Shown in pieces: positions 33,301 to 45,603 of a stretch of DNA of 64,000 bases. Position numbers and translations under genes: made by a program. The notes beneath the pieces are model-generated. The model made no database searches and had not been told where the DNA came from. It saw only the letters and a program-made list of their open reading frames with translations. The stretch comes from Hyalella azteca (lineage: Eukaryota > Arthropoda > Malacostraca > Amphipoda > Hyalellidae): positions 238,972 to 302,971 of the forward strand of contig NW_025938997.1 in assembly GCF_000764305.2 (NCBI RefSeq). Reading direction: 5' to 3'. Position 1 is the stretch's first letter, and every line of letters starts with the position of its first letter.

Positions 33301-34974
33301 TTGACACTGCGGTCACAGTTATAAATGCGGATACAAAACTGATAAACTGCGGACAGAGAAGCCTAATTCTGGCAGAATGAGAGGACACAAGAGATGGTAC
33401 GGGCATATCGGGCAATACAATACTCGTGGATGGACATGTTAGTGGACTCGGATTTAGCGAAGGAGAATGAGGGCAGTTTTCAAAGTAATTGTAAGTTCTT
33501 GCACTTATTAGGTCACATTGATTCAACAGCGTAGTAATGAATAATATTATGTAGAACCGGACAAACTTAAGTTCAGAGAAGTAAGGTTAGTATATAAATC
33601 AGAATGACATTCTGCCAGATAAGTCGAAGTTTTGGTATAGGCTGAAAATTCTGAATGACTTCATGAGCACGAGGACGGGGAAGAATAGCACTGTGCTTTA
33701 TTATTGTGGACGTGATGGATGTAGAAGCAGAAGACCTAATAACTCTTGTTGCCAGGCCTGTAGGTACGAATAGAATTGTGTCGGGAGAATTGATTTTCAG
33801 GAACTGCCGTTCTGCCATGCCGTGTGTTTGAGTAGGCTATTACGCAAGCTTATTAGTTTATCACAGTAACTGCATAACTATAATCAAAGCGATGGTGCTC
33901 CACATGTTTTCTATTAAGTTTGTTCTCATTTATCAACTACTTTTTGCCACCATTACTGAATATTCTCTATATTTCCATTCTGGATGGGCGTGGTTGCCTG
34001 ACTCGCTGGAACATATCATCGATTTCGAGCTTGCTATTGTTGCATTAACGGCATTATTAACCTTCAACTGTTTCAACTTCATTGATTGATATATTTAATT
34101 ATATTAGTTAATAGTATTAAATTCATTCTAAGTGTTTAATTTATTTAATATTTACCAGAATATCAGTGAGATATGATGGATTGTTAAATGGGCATTTGGA
34201 GGCCAGAATATGGCATCAAATAAGGTAGCTTATTGGCGCTCAATAAGGTTTTAAATATGGCCGCCCACATCCATTGTTTTACATTTTTTGGTCAAATTGT
34301 TATGAATTCGTCCATAATTTTTTAATAAATTTTTCAACGATAATATTGCATTCTCACTCACTTTGATATGACTCAATGAAGACGCCATTTTGCTCCATTA
34401 GCCGCCATTTGCTCCACATCCCCATAAGTCTATCTAATTTAATGTATTCAAGTGTTTAACGCGTTACCTCAGCATACAATAACTTCTCTCAGCTATCAGC
34501 TAGCAGGAACACCGTAATCCAGACTAGTGAAACACTGATTCTAGATAACAATGCCGAATGTCTTCAGCCAATACTTGAGCATGCTCGATCATAAGCAGGC
34601 TCGATCATCCGTCCTCCCCTACTTTGGCCTAACCTCTTAAAATTCTTTGGCCTAACCTCTTAAAATTCCGGCTGAAACGACTCACAAACTTCTTGCAGCC
34701 AATGACTGGCTCAATCTGCTCACTTGCCTCGCTTTATTATTATACTACGAAGCATTTATCGTGGCGTCTGTTTCAAACGAACTTCGAGGGCACGTCATAC
34801 ATAAGATTAATAGCAAGCGAAAAATAAATAGACACAAGAAAGGACGGGAACTGATAAAATAACTAAGCACAACACAAGATTCATGGGCTCTACGAAATAG
34901 TTGTCTTTAGGCGTCGACGAAACATCTGCAACGAAGGAGCCGAAGTTACGAAAGCCGGCAGACTGTTTCAGGTG
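33301..34974. other. No gene seen
   Basis: AT-rich DNA. Minus-strand frames at 33248-33526 and 33573-33818 are the longest, and show no domain I recognise. No further exon of the chitin-binding gene was found. Confidence 0.5.
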
Positions 34975-36800
34975 GGACGCCTGTCGGTGACCACCACTGT
35001 CGTGCTTCAAATGGACTATCATGATCCCTTCCCTGAAGAACGTAGCCTACAACACATCTTGACTGTAACATTATCAGCCGCACGCCACCAGACAGATCAC
35101 ATCCATTGAATTAGATTAATCAACCCACAGGAAAATAAGCCTGGCGTCGTATGGCCCTGCGTCGTCTGCCAACACGCGAAAAAATTTTACACCACCCTGA
35201 CGGAGCGCGCCGGAGCCGTCCGTATCTGTCCCGTCTGTCGAATCAGCCCACGGTCGAACGGCCACGCGTCGTACGACGATAGATTTTGGAACAGAACTGT
35301 GCTTTCTGAAACCTAACCCCGGATGTTGAGCTAAAACTGACGGTCTGGTGGTGCACGGCAGGATGCATGCAGTTCCACTGGCGACCTGGGCTGGTTGGTC
35401 GCAGTCCGTTGTCCGCAAGTTACAGTTCGAGCTAAAGTCAGGGTATGAAGTGATGATTCGATGCAACGTTCAGTGGTGCATAACCATTACTCTGTGGGCT
35501 ATTCGCTTCAGAATGTGGTGGCGTAAAGCTCCTAATATTTGAAGCAAGATGATGTCACGGGCTGGTTACCGACGGATGACTTAATCCGCGGCTGATTGGT
35601 GGTCATCCGGAAATATGCTAGGCGTTCCTTTCAAGGCTGATTGGTGCACAAATTTAGTGGTGCACGGCTGCGTACCCTTCCAAGGTTCTGGCGGCGGCGA
35701 CCCGGAACGCTCTGTCGCCGACGGCAGATAAACGTGTAGTTGGTACCACGAGGTCCGCTGTTGATGACGAGCGCAATCGTCTTCTACATTGCAGATCCGA
35801 CACGCGCTGCAGACCTTCCGTGAGACAAAGAGGCGCCAAACCGTGAAGGCATCGGAATGTCAGAACAGCGACTTTGAACTGTTTGAACTGCGTGCGCTGC
35901 TGAATGCGCAGCCATTGAAGATCACGTAAACTCGGCGTCACATAGTCGAATTTTCGCTTATTGTACACGAGTTGAGCAGCTGCGTTTATTACGGATTGCA
36001 GTTTATTAAGTGCCGGGGTCGGAAGTTCATAAAGTGTGGCATTACCATAGTCCAATCTGGTCAAAACGAGCGCAACCACAAGGGCTTCAATTAAGGACCG
36101 GTCTCGAAAGACAGCGGCTGATGCTACGTATTCGTCGCAGAGCGCCAAAGCAAGCGGTGGTGATTTTGGCTCTGTGGCTGTTCATTGAAAGTTCCAAGTC
36201 CAGCAGAATGCCTAGCTGCTGGTTGCGAACTGCGGACGCAGGCATGACGAACTCGTTGCCCACGAGAACAGGGTTGGCCGGAAGCTGCTGCTGGTGCCGA
36301 GCAGTCGCAAACCAAATGAAGTAGTTTTTTTGAGCCGTGAGGTGTATGGAGGACGACTCCACTTCCTCAAGAAGCAGACAAAACAACGAAGTAGTTTTTG
36401 ATTCATTGAGCTGGAGCCGGCTGGAGCGCATCCAGTCTGAGACAGCGTCCATGCAGACAGACATTCGATCCTGCAACGTTGCGGCGTCAGCTGGTGCACC
36501 GTAGCGATAAATTTGGGTGTCGTCGGCGAACATTTGTGGATTCAAAATATGTGAATCAATTTTATGCAATAAGTCGACAGTATATAACAGGAAGAGGAGG
36601 ATCGGGCCCGAGAACTGATTACTGTGGTACGCCGCAAGTGACCAACGATAGCGTAGAAGAGGAGGTCGAACGCTTTGGAATCTATTGCTGAGATAGGATT
36701 CGAAACACAGCAGAACTGTGCCACGCAGGCCGAAGAGATGACAAGTCGACGCAATAAAGTGGCGTGGTCGACCGTGTCAAACATGAGTTTTTTCATCGTG
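34975..36800 (-). pseudogene. Non-LTR retrotransposon, RT 3' half plus 3' UTR
   Basis: On the - strand 36542-36796 reads KLMFDTVDHATLLRRL (the usual FDTVDH..L), 36087-36569 has MFADDTQIY (RT catalytic FADD) and DWMRSSRLQLNESKT, and 35654-36148 has VLTRLDYGNATLYELP ... SLRDLQWLRIQQRTQFK, ending AAVHH-stop. The pieces are in different frames, so it is inactive. The roughly 680 bp after the stop (34975-35653) act as the 3' UTR and are repeated inverted at 37990-38803. The CR1/L2-like affiliation is inferred from the C-terminal motif pattern. Confidence 0.85.
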
Positions 36801-37989
36801 ACGTTTTCATTCTATTACTCTACCTCTCCAGCAGTTGAGTTGTGACAACCATAGTCGGCGAAACATGAAATCTTTACTTGATTATCCCGCCCGCCTGAGA
36901 TTCGAGCGTCGCATATATAGTCATAGGAGATTCCATGAACATCCTCGAGCCGAATAAGCTAAAAAGGGACCGTTTTTCTGAATCATTGTTGTTTGTATAA
37001 TGTTATTCCTGGGGCCTTAACTCATCAACTGTTATTGCAGTGGCTGTAAAATGTAGAGGCGAAGAATTCTCTATTGCCAACTTAGCTATTTCCTTGCCAG
37101 ATCTTACTAATTATGGACTATCCTTGGTGTAGCCTTGTACACTGTACTCGTAAAACGTAACGTTGTACAATGTTATTTTACTCTACATCTTGGATTAATC
37201 TACAGCTTATGATTATTACTTCTTGCATATTTTTCTGTTAGATTAATATTACTTCGAAGAATTAGTTGTACACAAGAATGTAAGGAATTCATACAAGCAT
37301 AATGGCTAACAATTTTATTGTAACTCCAACTGATAAACTTCGGATCCAGCAAAGTAGAATACCGGAACTGCAGTGGATGCAGTTGAGGAAACTGAAATCT
37401 GAAAATGAAACCTTACTTAATGAATGCCAGAGCTTGAGACACGATTTTACCAATTATGCTCAGAAATTCCAATTTAGCGGTACAAACCTTGACAGTGAAC
37501 GCATATTCCCAATCTAACCTCAAATGAAATAACGCGTACAGTAGAAATAATGTCGCGCTGGCTGCACTGGAGGCATGAAGCACACGGCATAAGAGATGCG
37601 ACGAGAGAATATAACGTAGGTTATACTGTGAATTAACGGTTACAACCACGATTAGATTGATCAACAAGAGCTATTGTATCGTATCCAATTATTCATTACG
37701 AGGATCAAGATATATGGATAATTTTATGCAAAGTTAAGTTTAAATATTTCGAGACTAACCTTCTAATTTATTACCGCTGGGGTCAATTTAGAAGTGGCTT
37801 GAAAGCCGTTTAGAGGTAGGTTTTGACAGTGCAATTGAGTGCAATGGTTAGTAAATAAATGTATGGTCGACCCAACTTAGCAAAGTTAATAAGGCTAAAG
37901 CGCCACAGGGCGTAAAGTTAAAGGCTGGAAAGCCGGCAATACTGCCAAGTATTAATCAATGCGTCAGAGACGTCTTAAAGGGTGCATGG
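36801..37989. other. No gene seen
   Basis: Spacer between the two inverted LINE copies. A 71-residue + strand frame at 37302-37517 has no recognisable motif. Confidence 0.45.
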
Positions 37990-38803
37990 GTCGGGTACGC
38001 AGCCGTGCACCACCAAATTTGTGCACCAATCAGCCCTGAAAGGAACGCCTAGCATATTTCCGGATGACCACCAATCAGCCACGGATTAAGCCAACCGTCG
38101 GTAACCAGCCCGTGACATCATCTTGCTTTAAATATTAGGAGCTTTACGCCACCATATACTGAAGCGAATAGCCCAGAAAGTAATGGTTATGCACCACTGA
38201 ACGTTGCGTCGAATCATCACTTCATACCCTGACTTTAGCTCGAATTGTAACTTGCGGACAACGGACTGTGACCAACCAGCCCAGGTCGTCAGTGGAATTG
38301 TGTGCATCCTGCCGTGCACCACCAGACCGTCACTTTTAGCTCACAGCATTAGGGTTAGGTTTCAGAAAGCTTAGTTCTGCTCCAAAATCTATCGTCCTTC
38401 GACGAGCGACTTCTACAGCTTCGCTAAATTACGTAACTTTTAGCTCACAGCATCTGAGGTTAGGTTCCAGATAGCATAGTTCTGTTCCAAAATTTATCGT
38501 CGTACGACGCGTGGCCGTTCGACCGTGGGCTGGTTCGACACATGGGACAGATACGAACGGCTCCGGCGCGCTCCGTCCGGGTGGTGTAAAATTTTTTCGC
38601 GTGTTGGCAGAAGACGCTGGGCCATACGACGTCAGGCTTATTTTCCTGTGGCTGATTGATCTAATTCAATGGATGTGATCTGTCTGGTGGCGTGCGGCTG
38701 ATAACGTTACAGTCAAGATGTGTTGTAGGCTACGTTCTTCAGGGAAGGTATCATGATAGTCCATTTGAAGCACGGCAGTGGTGGTCTACGACAGGCGTCC
38801 CCA
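37990..38803 (+). mobile_element. 5'-truncated LINE copy, 3' UTR only, opposite orientation
   Basis: Starting GGGTACGCAGCCGTGCACCA, this is the reverse complement of 35680 down to 34975, so it covers only the last codons and 3' UTR of the same LINE. It has an internal duplication (about 38330-38400 and 38437-38510), which explains its extra length. A truncated insertion on the opposite strand is the simplest account of the inverted repeat. Confidence 0.8.
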
Positions 38804-39939
38804 TGGGTCAAACCAAAATAGTAACGTGGCATGCATTAACTTGATAAAGGGCCCAAAGCATGCATTAAATCAAAAGATGATAGAAAGTGAATTGCACTCT
38901 GGTCACTGCGGGAGCAATACAGTAGCCTAGAACACCCTTTGAGTCACCACCGTCTCACATAAGCAGTCAAAAGTTCATCTCTTATTGCTTCTGTATGTCT
39001 CGCAAAATCAATACTTAAGCTAACTTAATCTTTAAGGTCTCCGTTACATTAGAACGGAACATAAATTCTAATAAACGGAACAAACTGAACAAAATTTCTA
39101 ATAAGAAAAATGAGAGGCAAGTCAAAAGAAATATTATATATCTGTTCGAGTAATCTGATCTATGCGTATACAATGTATGAATTTTGTTTACCCATGAAAT
39201 GATTTAGTGAAACCATTTATTGGCCAGTGTTTGCTATGTTGTTCTGAATGACAGCCTATAACAGTCAGTACCTATAAGACCTCTAATGTTTAAGAATTTT
39301 TAAGTGAAGTTCTGCGAGACCTTGAGGTCCTATTTAGCCAATAAACATGTGTTATTCTGTCAACAGAATAAAAAGGGATGTTCGAGATTCGCACCTACGT
39401 TCCTTTGTTTTCAGGAAACAAATGTTGCCATCTTTAAATGGAATGATGTCTTGTAATTGCAACTGCCCAGTACTTATTTATTTATGTGAAGCATACGGTG
39501 ATCGCGGTGTAGAACTTCACATCTCTTGCAATAGCTTCACATTATTCATAATATCTGATTATCCATTAGAAATTGTGAATAGATAGGTATTTCTTTATTT
39601 TTCTGTCCGATGCCTGTAAATTTAGGTTTTAACTTCTGTTGTTTTTTTCTTTTGATTCCAAACTTTATTAATTTTCTGACTGTATTTGTGTTCTAGATTT
39701 ATCGAACTGACGATGGATCTGATTTTTTTGTAATCTAAAACTTGTTCATTATTCACCTACTTGGCCATTGTTCATGAATTAAGCATTATCCCCTTTTCTG
39801 CTATTGATATTTCCTTTCATCAAAAATTCATGACACTCTAGCTCGTGACATTCTTCTACATTCTATACAACAAATACGCTGGCCTTGGTGGACGAGCAAC
39901 GAAGATGGATACGCCAAGTAATGGACCGAGATGTCTTCA
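38804..39939. other. Mostly unrecognised; Penelope-like tail near 39695-39735
   Basis: The string CGAACTGACGATGGATCTGA at about 39706 matches the 3' tail of the Penelope-like arms at 26480 and 28110, with the same upstream TTCTAGA(A/T)TTT context, so a 3' remnant on the + strand is inferred. I see nothing else. Confidence 0.4.
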
Positions 39940-40225
39940 GTCCTCAACATTCCGAACGCGACCGCCACGCATTGGATTAATGTGTCTTAGTTCCCAACAT
40001 TCCGAACGTGACCGCCACGCATTGGATTAATGTGTCTTAGTTCCCAACATTCCGAACGTGACCGCCTCACATTGGATTAATGAGTCTTAGTTCCCAACAT
40101 TCCGAACGTGACCGCTACGCATTGGACTAATGTGTCTTAGTTCCCAACGTTCCGAACGCGACCGCCACGCATTAGATTTAAGATGTCTTAACTTCCAACA
40201 CTCCGAACGTTCCCGCCATGAATTT
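39940..40225. repeat. 50-bp minisatellite
   Basis: Five to six copies of a unit with TTCCCAACATTCCGAACGTG then ACCGCCACGCATTGGATTAA. Frames across it are repeat artefacts. Confidence 0.9.
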
Positions 40226-40293
40226 ACGTTGTCTGCATTTCCCAACACCCAGAACGTGGCCAAGTGTCAGCGCCGAAAAACTTCATGGGATCG

Positions 40294-40531
40294 GCAGGGT
40301 GGCCCGGTGGTAAAAGTTCAGAGTACCAGGATTGGCGCAGAGAGACTCGGGTTCGATCCCAGCTCCGTGCGCCAGTTTCTGGTCAAAATCGGCGTGGAGG
40401 CCGGGCGGTTAAGCACAGCAGAATTGTAGCAGTGAGTTGCAAGTTCAAGCCCGCTACAAGCTGTGGATGGTCTGCGATGTTAAGAATCGGCGACAGGCCT
40501 ACGGCCTAATAAACACTGAAACCGCTATCAT
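40294..40531 (+). mobile_element. tRNA-derived SINE, copy 4 (full length)
   Basis: GGGTGGCCCGGTGGTAAAAG and GGGTTCGATCCC boxes, shared body and 3' block CCTACGGCCTAATAAACACT. Same length and order as copy 3. Confidence 0.85.
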
Positions 40532-41689
40532 CAATGGGTGTGCACCGCGCATATTCAAGCTGGGTAGCTGGTGCTGGCGTGGGCGTCTGTCGCGACGACA
40601 CGTGCATCGCTCAACAAGACCAAGAGCTTCGTTGACACAGATGTTCGCAGGCGGTCGTTGGTGCTCGACTTATCAGGCCTGAAGCTCGCTCATTCATTAG
40701 ATGAACTGATTAATGATTCTTTGGTCGCTTATGTCAATTTGTCATTTAGTTTATTCAAGTGCTGCGCAGCTTCTGCTGTGCGTCACCTTGTGAGTCATGT
40801 GTTGTAAGCCATGTTGTGAGTCATGTGTCGTAAGTCGTGTATCGTGAGCTATGTCATACAGAACAAGGCACGTGTTTAAATATTGGACCAAAATGCAAGG
40901 TTTTATGGAGTCATACAGCAATCGTAAACGTTGTCGTAGTCTTTGTACGTGAAGGAATTGTTGGCCTGTGAACAGGCTAGCCGCATTTAGGAACTTCTCT
41001 TTCTAAAAGCAAGGCCGTCTCAGTCTAGGCTCACTGTATGCCAATCAAGTTTACTGCACTTAGGAGCTGCTATGGCTGGTGTTGAATGCAAAGTCGTCAT
41101 GTTAGCAGAGTATGAATCGTAGCTACAGATCAAGTTCACTGCATTTATGTACTGTTATTGCTGGAAGCAAGGCCGTCTCAGTGCAGGAGCTGCTGGACGC
41201 AGGTATAGTTAACTGCGCTTATGAAGTGCTGTTGCTGAACGGTGCTCCTTATCTTCACCAGTACAAAAATCTTTTAGATAAATTATCAACAAACTGCACA
41301 CTCAGCAACTAATCATGTTTGCCGGACAAAATTTCACCTTATTTAATGCTAATTTGCGAATGAATAAAAAGCAATTAGTACATGTACTGATATGCTGACT
41401 GCAGTGACTATTACCTACTCATTGATTTGGAGTGATAATCATAGGCTTATTTATCAATTGTTTGAATAATACTAGAGCTAATCATCATGGATCGTACGAA
41501 CACTGATGATATTAATCAAAATACTATACAGGGACCGCCATATTTATGGCAACACATGTTTTTTGTTATTTCCCATTGAAACAAACAGGTGCATTATTTT
41601 TTTTTATTGGATGAGCTAGTAGCCAAGAATTTTATAAACAATTCTCAGACATTTTTATTCAATATGACCACCCTTATTTTTAATGACGG
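40532..41689. other. No gene seen
   Basis: Two partial copies of GGCCGTCTCAGT with flanking sequence (about 41010 and 41170) suggest an old short duplication. No coding signal. Confidence 0.4.
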
Positions 41690-42602
41690 CCTCCAATCAA
41701 CGCGGGAAAGCTTCACAGGAGACAAGCAGCATTTCTTGAGGGATCAAGTTCCATTCTCGTGTCAACTTAGACTTCAAACTATCCAAAGAATCATGAGGTG
41801 TTCTGCAGACCCTACTCTCTAAAATAACACACGCAGAAAAGTCGAGTGGATTCAAATCAGGGCTTCTTGAGGGCCATTCATTTCTGCTAATGAACGCTGG
41901 GATGTGACTCTGAATCCAGTTTTGGGTCATGTTTGAGCCATGTGATGGGGCAGAGTCTTGTTGAAAACTCCATGGTGAGCCACTGAAGTGTTACGGGTCC
42001 AAGGTAACAACACAGCTTCCAAAATGTCCGAAATGTATCGCTGACTGTTCAATTTCACTCCTGAGGGGAAAAAACGAGTGGGGACCTCCAGTGGCGGTTA
42101 CCGCGGCCCAAACCATCACGGACATGAGATTTTGACGGTTAACTCTTTGTTCAATGTCAAATATTTTCTCGTCACTGAACACCAAGTTGGGCAGCGAGCC
42201 ATCCTCAATGAGATCCAGAATGTGCTGGCATCTTTCGAGCCTCATTCGTTCATGACGGTCTGTTAGTTTATGCCTTGTTTGCATCTTGTAAGGGGAGTTT
42301 TTGAGGTCATCTTTGAGGGCTCTACGCATTGATGTCTGACTGACTCCTGCTTCTGCAGCCAATTTTGCAGCTGAGCGACGAAGGTTTCTCCTCAAATTCT
42401 CCCTCATGTTTTTGACCAATTGCTTTGTTCGGAAACTTCGTTTCCTTCCTTGACCAGGTCGATTGCATGTTTCACCAGTTTCCTTGAAAAATTTTACCAC
42501 CTTCCACACATTTTCACGACGAATTTGGAGCTTTTTTGCAATGACTGAATTACTCTCGCCCTTTTCATGAAGGGTTACAATTGCATTTCTATCTACTACC
42601 AT
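41690..42602 (-). pseudogene. Tc1/mariner-superfamily transposase, frameshifted (DD37D spacing)
   Basis: From ATG at 42602: MVVDRNAIVTLHEKGESNSV and a following helix-turn-helix region, then GRKRSFRT, a second helical block (AAKLAAEAGVSQTSMRRAL) and FSDEKIF with the first catalytic Asp. After a frameshift near 42000, the frame continues FQQDSAPSHG (second Asp) and WPSRSPDLNPLDF (third Asp), with 37 residues between the last two. DD37D spacing is typical of maT-like elements. No clear TIR was found. The frameshift makes it inactive. Confidence 0.85.
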
Positions 42603-44323
42603 AAGTAATAGTAAATTTGGACATATTTGACTTCTGCAATATAAAATAGATGAATTAATAGATGATATTAAGCTTCATTATAAAAGAAAAGTCTCCTAGA
42701 AACCAATTTGTTTTTATATAGCAAACATCGTTGTAAACATATAATGTTAGTGTTCTTTTTAGCCTACATAGAACAGACGTCCCATGTACCAGAATTATTT
42801 ATATCTGATGGCGTTCATGTAAAAGTCAACATTTAGGTTGCGTATGTCAAGTGCAAATCTTAATTTTGTATAATTAATCATTATGACGGAGTTAAATCTG
42901 ATTAGGCATTGTATTATAATTTCAATTGCACTTCATGCCCAAAGATTTGGATTTTATTTTTAAGTGATGCCTTAGGAGAACATTGAATAATAAATAAGTG
43001 ATGAAAAATACTCCAATTCCACGAGTGATGCCAACTTGAAATTCTGCTGTATTGACATCAAACATAAGTGATACGTTAGCATCAATGCCATTATGGTGTC
43101 GCGTCGTCGCTGTAGCAGATTGTGGAACACAATACAGGATTTGATAGACAAGACGTTAATTTTACATCTTTTTATTGTTGACGTGGTAGAAACCATATAT
43201 GCAATACACATACAAATCGGCAAAGCAGGGGATGATCATCATCACAAAATCAACTAAACATCTCTTACTATTACTGCGGAAAGCTAAGCTCGCTCAGTAA
43301 AGGAACTTGCCATCCATTGCAAATATTGACCCTGAGCATATGGAAGATCGAACCACCCTATCGTCAAAGTACTCATCTATTAATATTCAAGGGTTGAATA
43401 AAAAAATGAAGCCCGTCTGTCGTCGAAAAATTGCATGGGATGATAATAACATAGCGACGTCGGCGTTGGATATGGCCCTATTGCCGATTCTCAGCCTGGG
43501 CCTCTTTGCTGCTTTAGACTAAAATTTTCACATTTAGTTGCGGGTTTCGAACAACTTGCTGCTTAAATCAGGGTTGCCAGACTGTCTTTTTATCAGGCAA
43601 ATCCGCGATTGAATTTTTTTTCAAATACGTTGGCAGCCTAAAGTTTATGATAGGGGTACTTCCTGAATAAATTTTAAAAACTGCAAAAATAGTACCTGGA
43701 ATTTCTACACCGGAACCTACAAATATATTGAGTTATGGGACCTTTTGGCCTTTCTTGTTTGCGGACTTGGCCGTTTTTTTTACGCCATCTGGCAAACTTG
43801 GCTTGAATCTTTGGTACAATAGCGAGTGAACTGAACAGCCGAAACAAAGTTTAGAAAGAAGACGACATTCGACACCCACCGTAGCCGAGGCACCAGTTGG
43901 ACTATTAGATCTGTAGGATAGCCATTCCTTGCAACTGCACTCTGAATAACTCAGGGCAGTAACACGCATGTTGGGATCACTAGTGAGCCTCGTTAATAGA
44001 GTCTTGCTTCAGTAACTTAGTTGAAGTTACTGCCAACACAAAGACCTTTTGTTACGAGATGAATTAGTAGCTTAGTTTCTTGAAAACTTCTACTATCAGC
44101 GACTCACTAAGCTTCTTCTAGGCACGTACTCCATAAGCTTTACCAGCACGTGACCTTCAAACGAAGCCTATCATGACTCCCACAAATAAAAAATATTCTT
44201 AAAATTTACCAATTTTTAAGCAGGCCCATACATACATTTTATATATAAATCACATCAGAAAAGAAACATATCCTTGACCCAGCTAGACACTCCATGACCC
44301 CAGAAACACGCCCACGACTTTTT
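42603..44323. other. No gene seen
   Basis: AT-rich; the few frames of 60-80 residues have no domain or splice support. The right TIR of the transposon should lie near 42610-42850 but I could not pair it with a left end. Confidence 0.4.
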
Positions 44324-44432
44324 TAGCGCATTTTCTCATTTATGGAAAAAAATGCACTATCGTGCTCGCCATGTCCGTCCGTCCGTCCGTGACTTCACGT
44401 TTTCGTCAATGAGAAAATGCGCTCTCTGTCAC
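44324..44432. mobile_element. Short TIR element with GGAC tetramers, copy 3 (inverted)
   Basis: AGCGCATTTTCTCATTTATG ... GAGAAAATGCGCT around a CCGTCCGTCCGTCCGTGACT core, in reverse orientation to the copies near 1518 and 25560, followed by the same CACTCGCTGCAGTGAGTAC string. Confidence 0.65.
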
Positions 44433-44933
44433 TCGCTGCAGTGAGTACTGAATTATATGTTTTGACCCGTAGTTTAGGGGCCAGGGGGGCACCTGCATAT
44501 GGGCCAGGGGGGCACCTACATGGGGGCCAGGGGAGGGCAGGGGGGCAGGAGCCCCTCCACTTAGCAGGTAAGACGCGTCCCCTGCAGAGCAGTCGTCCAC
44601 GGCCTTACCCCTGTAAGGGGAAAAATGCAGAAAGCAGTAAGACTTTTTACAGTCAACATGAATTACATTTCGGCGTGTAAATCACAATAATTGCGGCTAG
44701 GAAAACAAACATGTGGGTTATACCGTGAGGCTCAGTCATATATCATACATCATAGTGATGTCGACGCTGAAGAGTAGGCCTGATGTGGCCTGTCACCGAT
44801 TCTTGTACTTTTCGTGCCTTGTTCAGAGGAGATCTAAAAACAGGTCCTTTGCCCGGATCTTTTCAAAACTGACGCTAGTTTGAAATAGCTATACTATATA
44901 GACTTCCACCGGGTTCGATATGGTGCCATGCAT

Positions 44934-45190
44934 TTAAAGTCTGAACATATATTTCTCAACAGCTTCATCTAGTGATTCTAGTCTGTTCTTGAACGCGCTC
45001 ATACTCGGAGCGTCAACGATGTACTCAGGAAGGCTGTTCCACATGCTTCTGAAGGACACGAGACTCAAGGAAGTATTTAAAGATCTGTGCTGATGGGTAC
45101 CTACTTAGACCATCCCTGCAACAGGGACAAGAACAACTTGTTCAACACCATCAATATTCCTGTAGCGATGCAGAACGATCTAAAGCACGA
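44934..45190 (-). pseudogene. LINE reverse transcriptase C-terminal tail
   Basis: The - strand reads SFRSMWNSLPEYIVDAPSMS, then AFKNRLESLDEAVEKYMFRL and a stop at 44934. W-N-S-L-P followed by F-K-N-R-L-D/E is the usual end of a non-LTR ORF2. The part upstream (toward 45190) is already frameshifted. It differs from the LINEs at 2408 and 34975. Confidence 0.75.
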
Positions 45191-45341
45191 AGAAATTGTG
45201 TGAGAAAATTTTCCCAATGTTTCCACAGTTGAAATTAAATTATTTAATTTTTACTGTACAGTACTGTCGCATCACTCAGAAAGAATAATATATTACAGTT
45301 AAAAACACACATATGTGTTAAGTTGCTACAATAAAAAAGGT

Positions 45342-45433
45342 GCTCGAGACCGCAAAATGCTGTGAATGTTCTGCGATGTTAAGAATCGGCGACAGGCCTA
45401 CGGCCTACTAAACGCTGAAACCACTATTATTAT
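45342..45433 (+). mobile_element. SINE 3' fragment, copy 5
   Basis: Only the 3' half of the family is present: CTCGAGACCGCAAAATGCTG through CCTACGGCCTACTAAACGCT. The tRNA-like head is missing, as in a 5'-truncated insertion. Confidence 0.8.
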
Positions 45434-45603
45434 TTATTATTAAGAAATGTAAATCGAAACTGCTATAAAATTTGAATTTAAATTATTAGCCAAGGTACAT
45501 CGTTTCTAACAGAACACAGCGACCAGAGCAAGGTACTCTACTTCCATAGACAACAGTTGTTATGGACAACATACGGGACAAAGGAAGAGTATTTTCACTG
45601 TCC

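Noticed and set aside
34975..38803. A new TIR-flanked retroelement
   Set aside because: The inverted arms are the LINE 3' UTR and one arm begins at the end of the LINE ORF; two opposite insertions are simpler.
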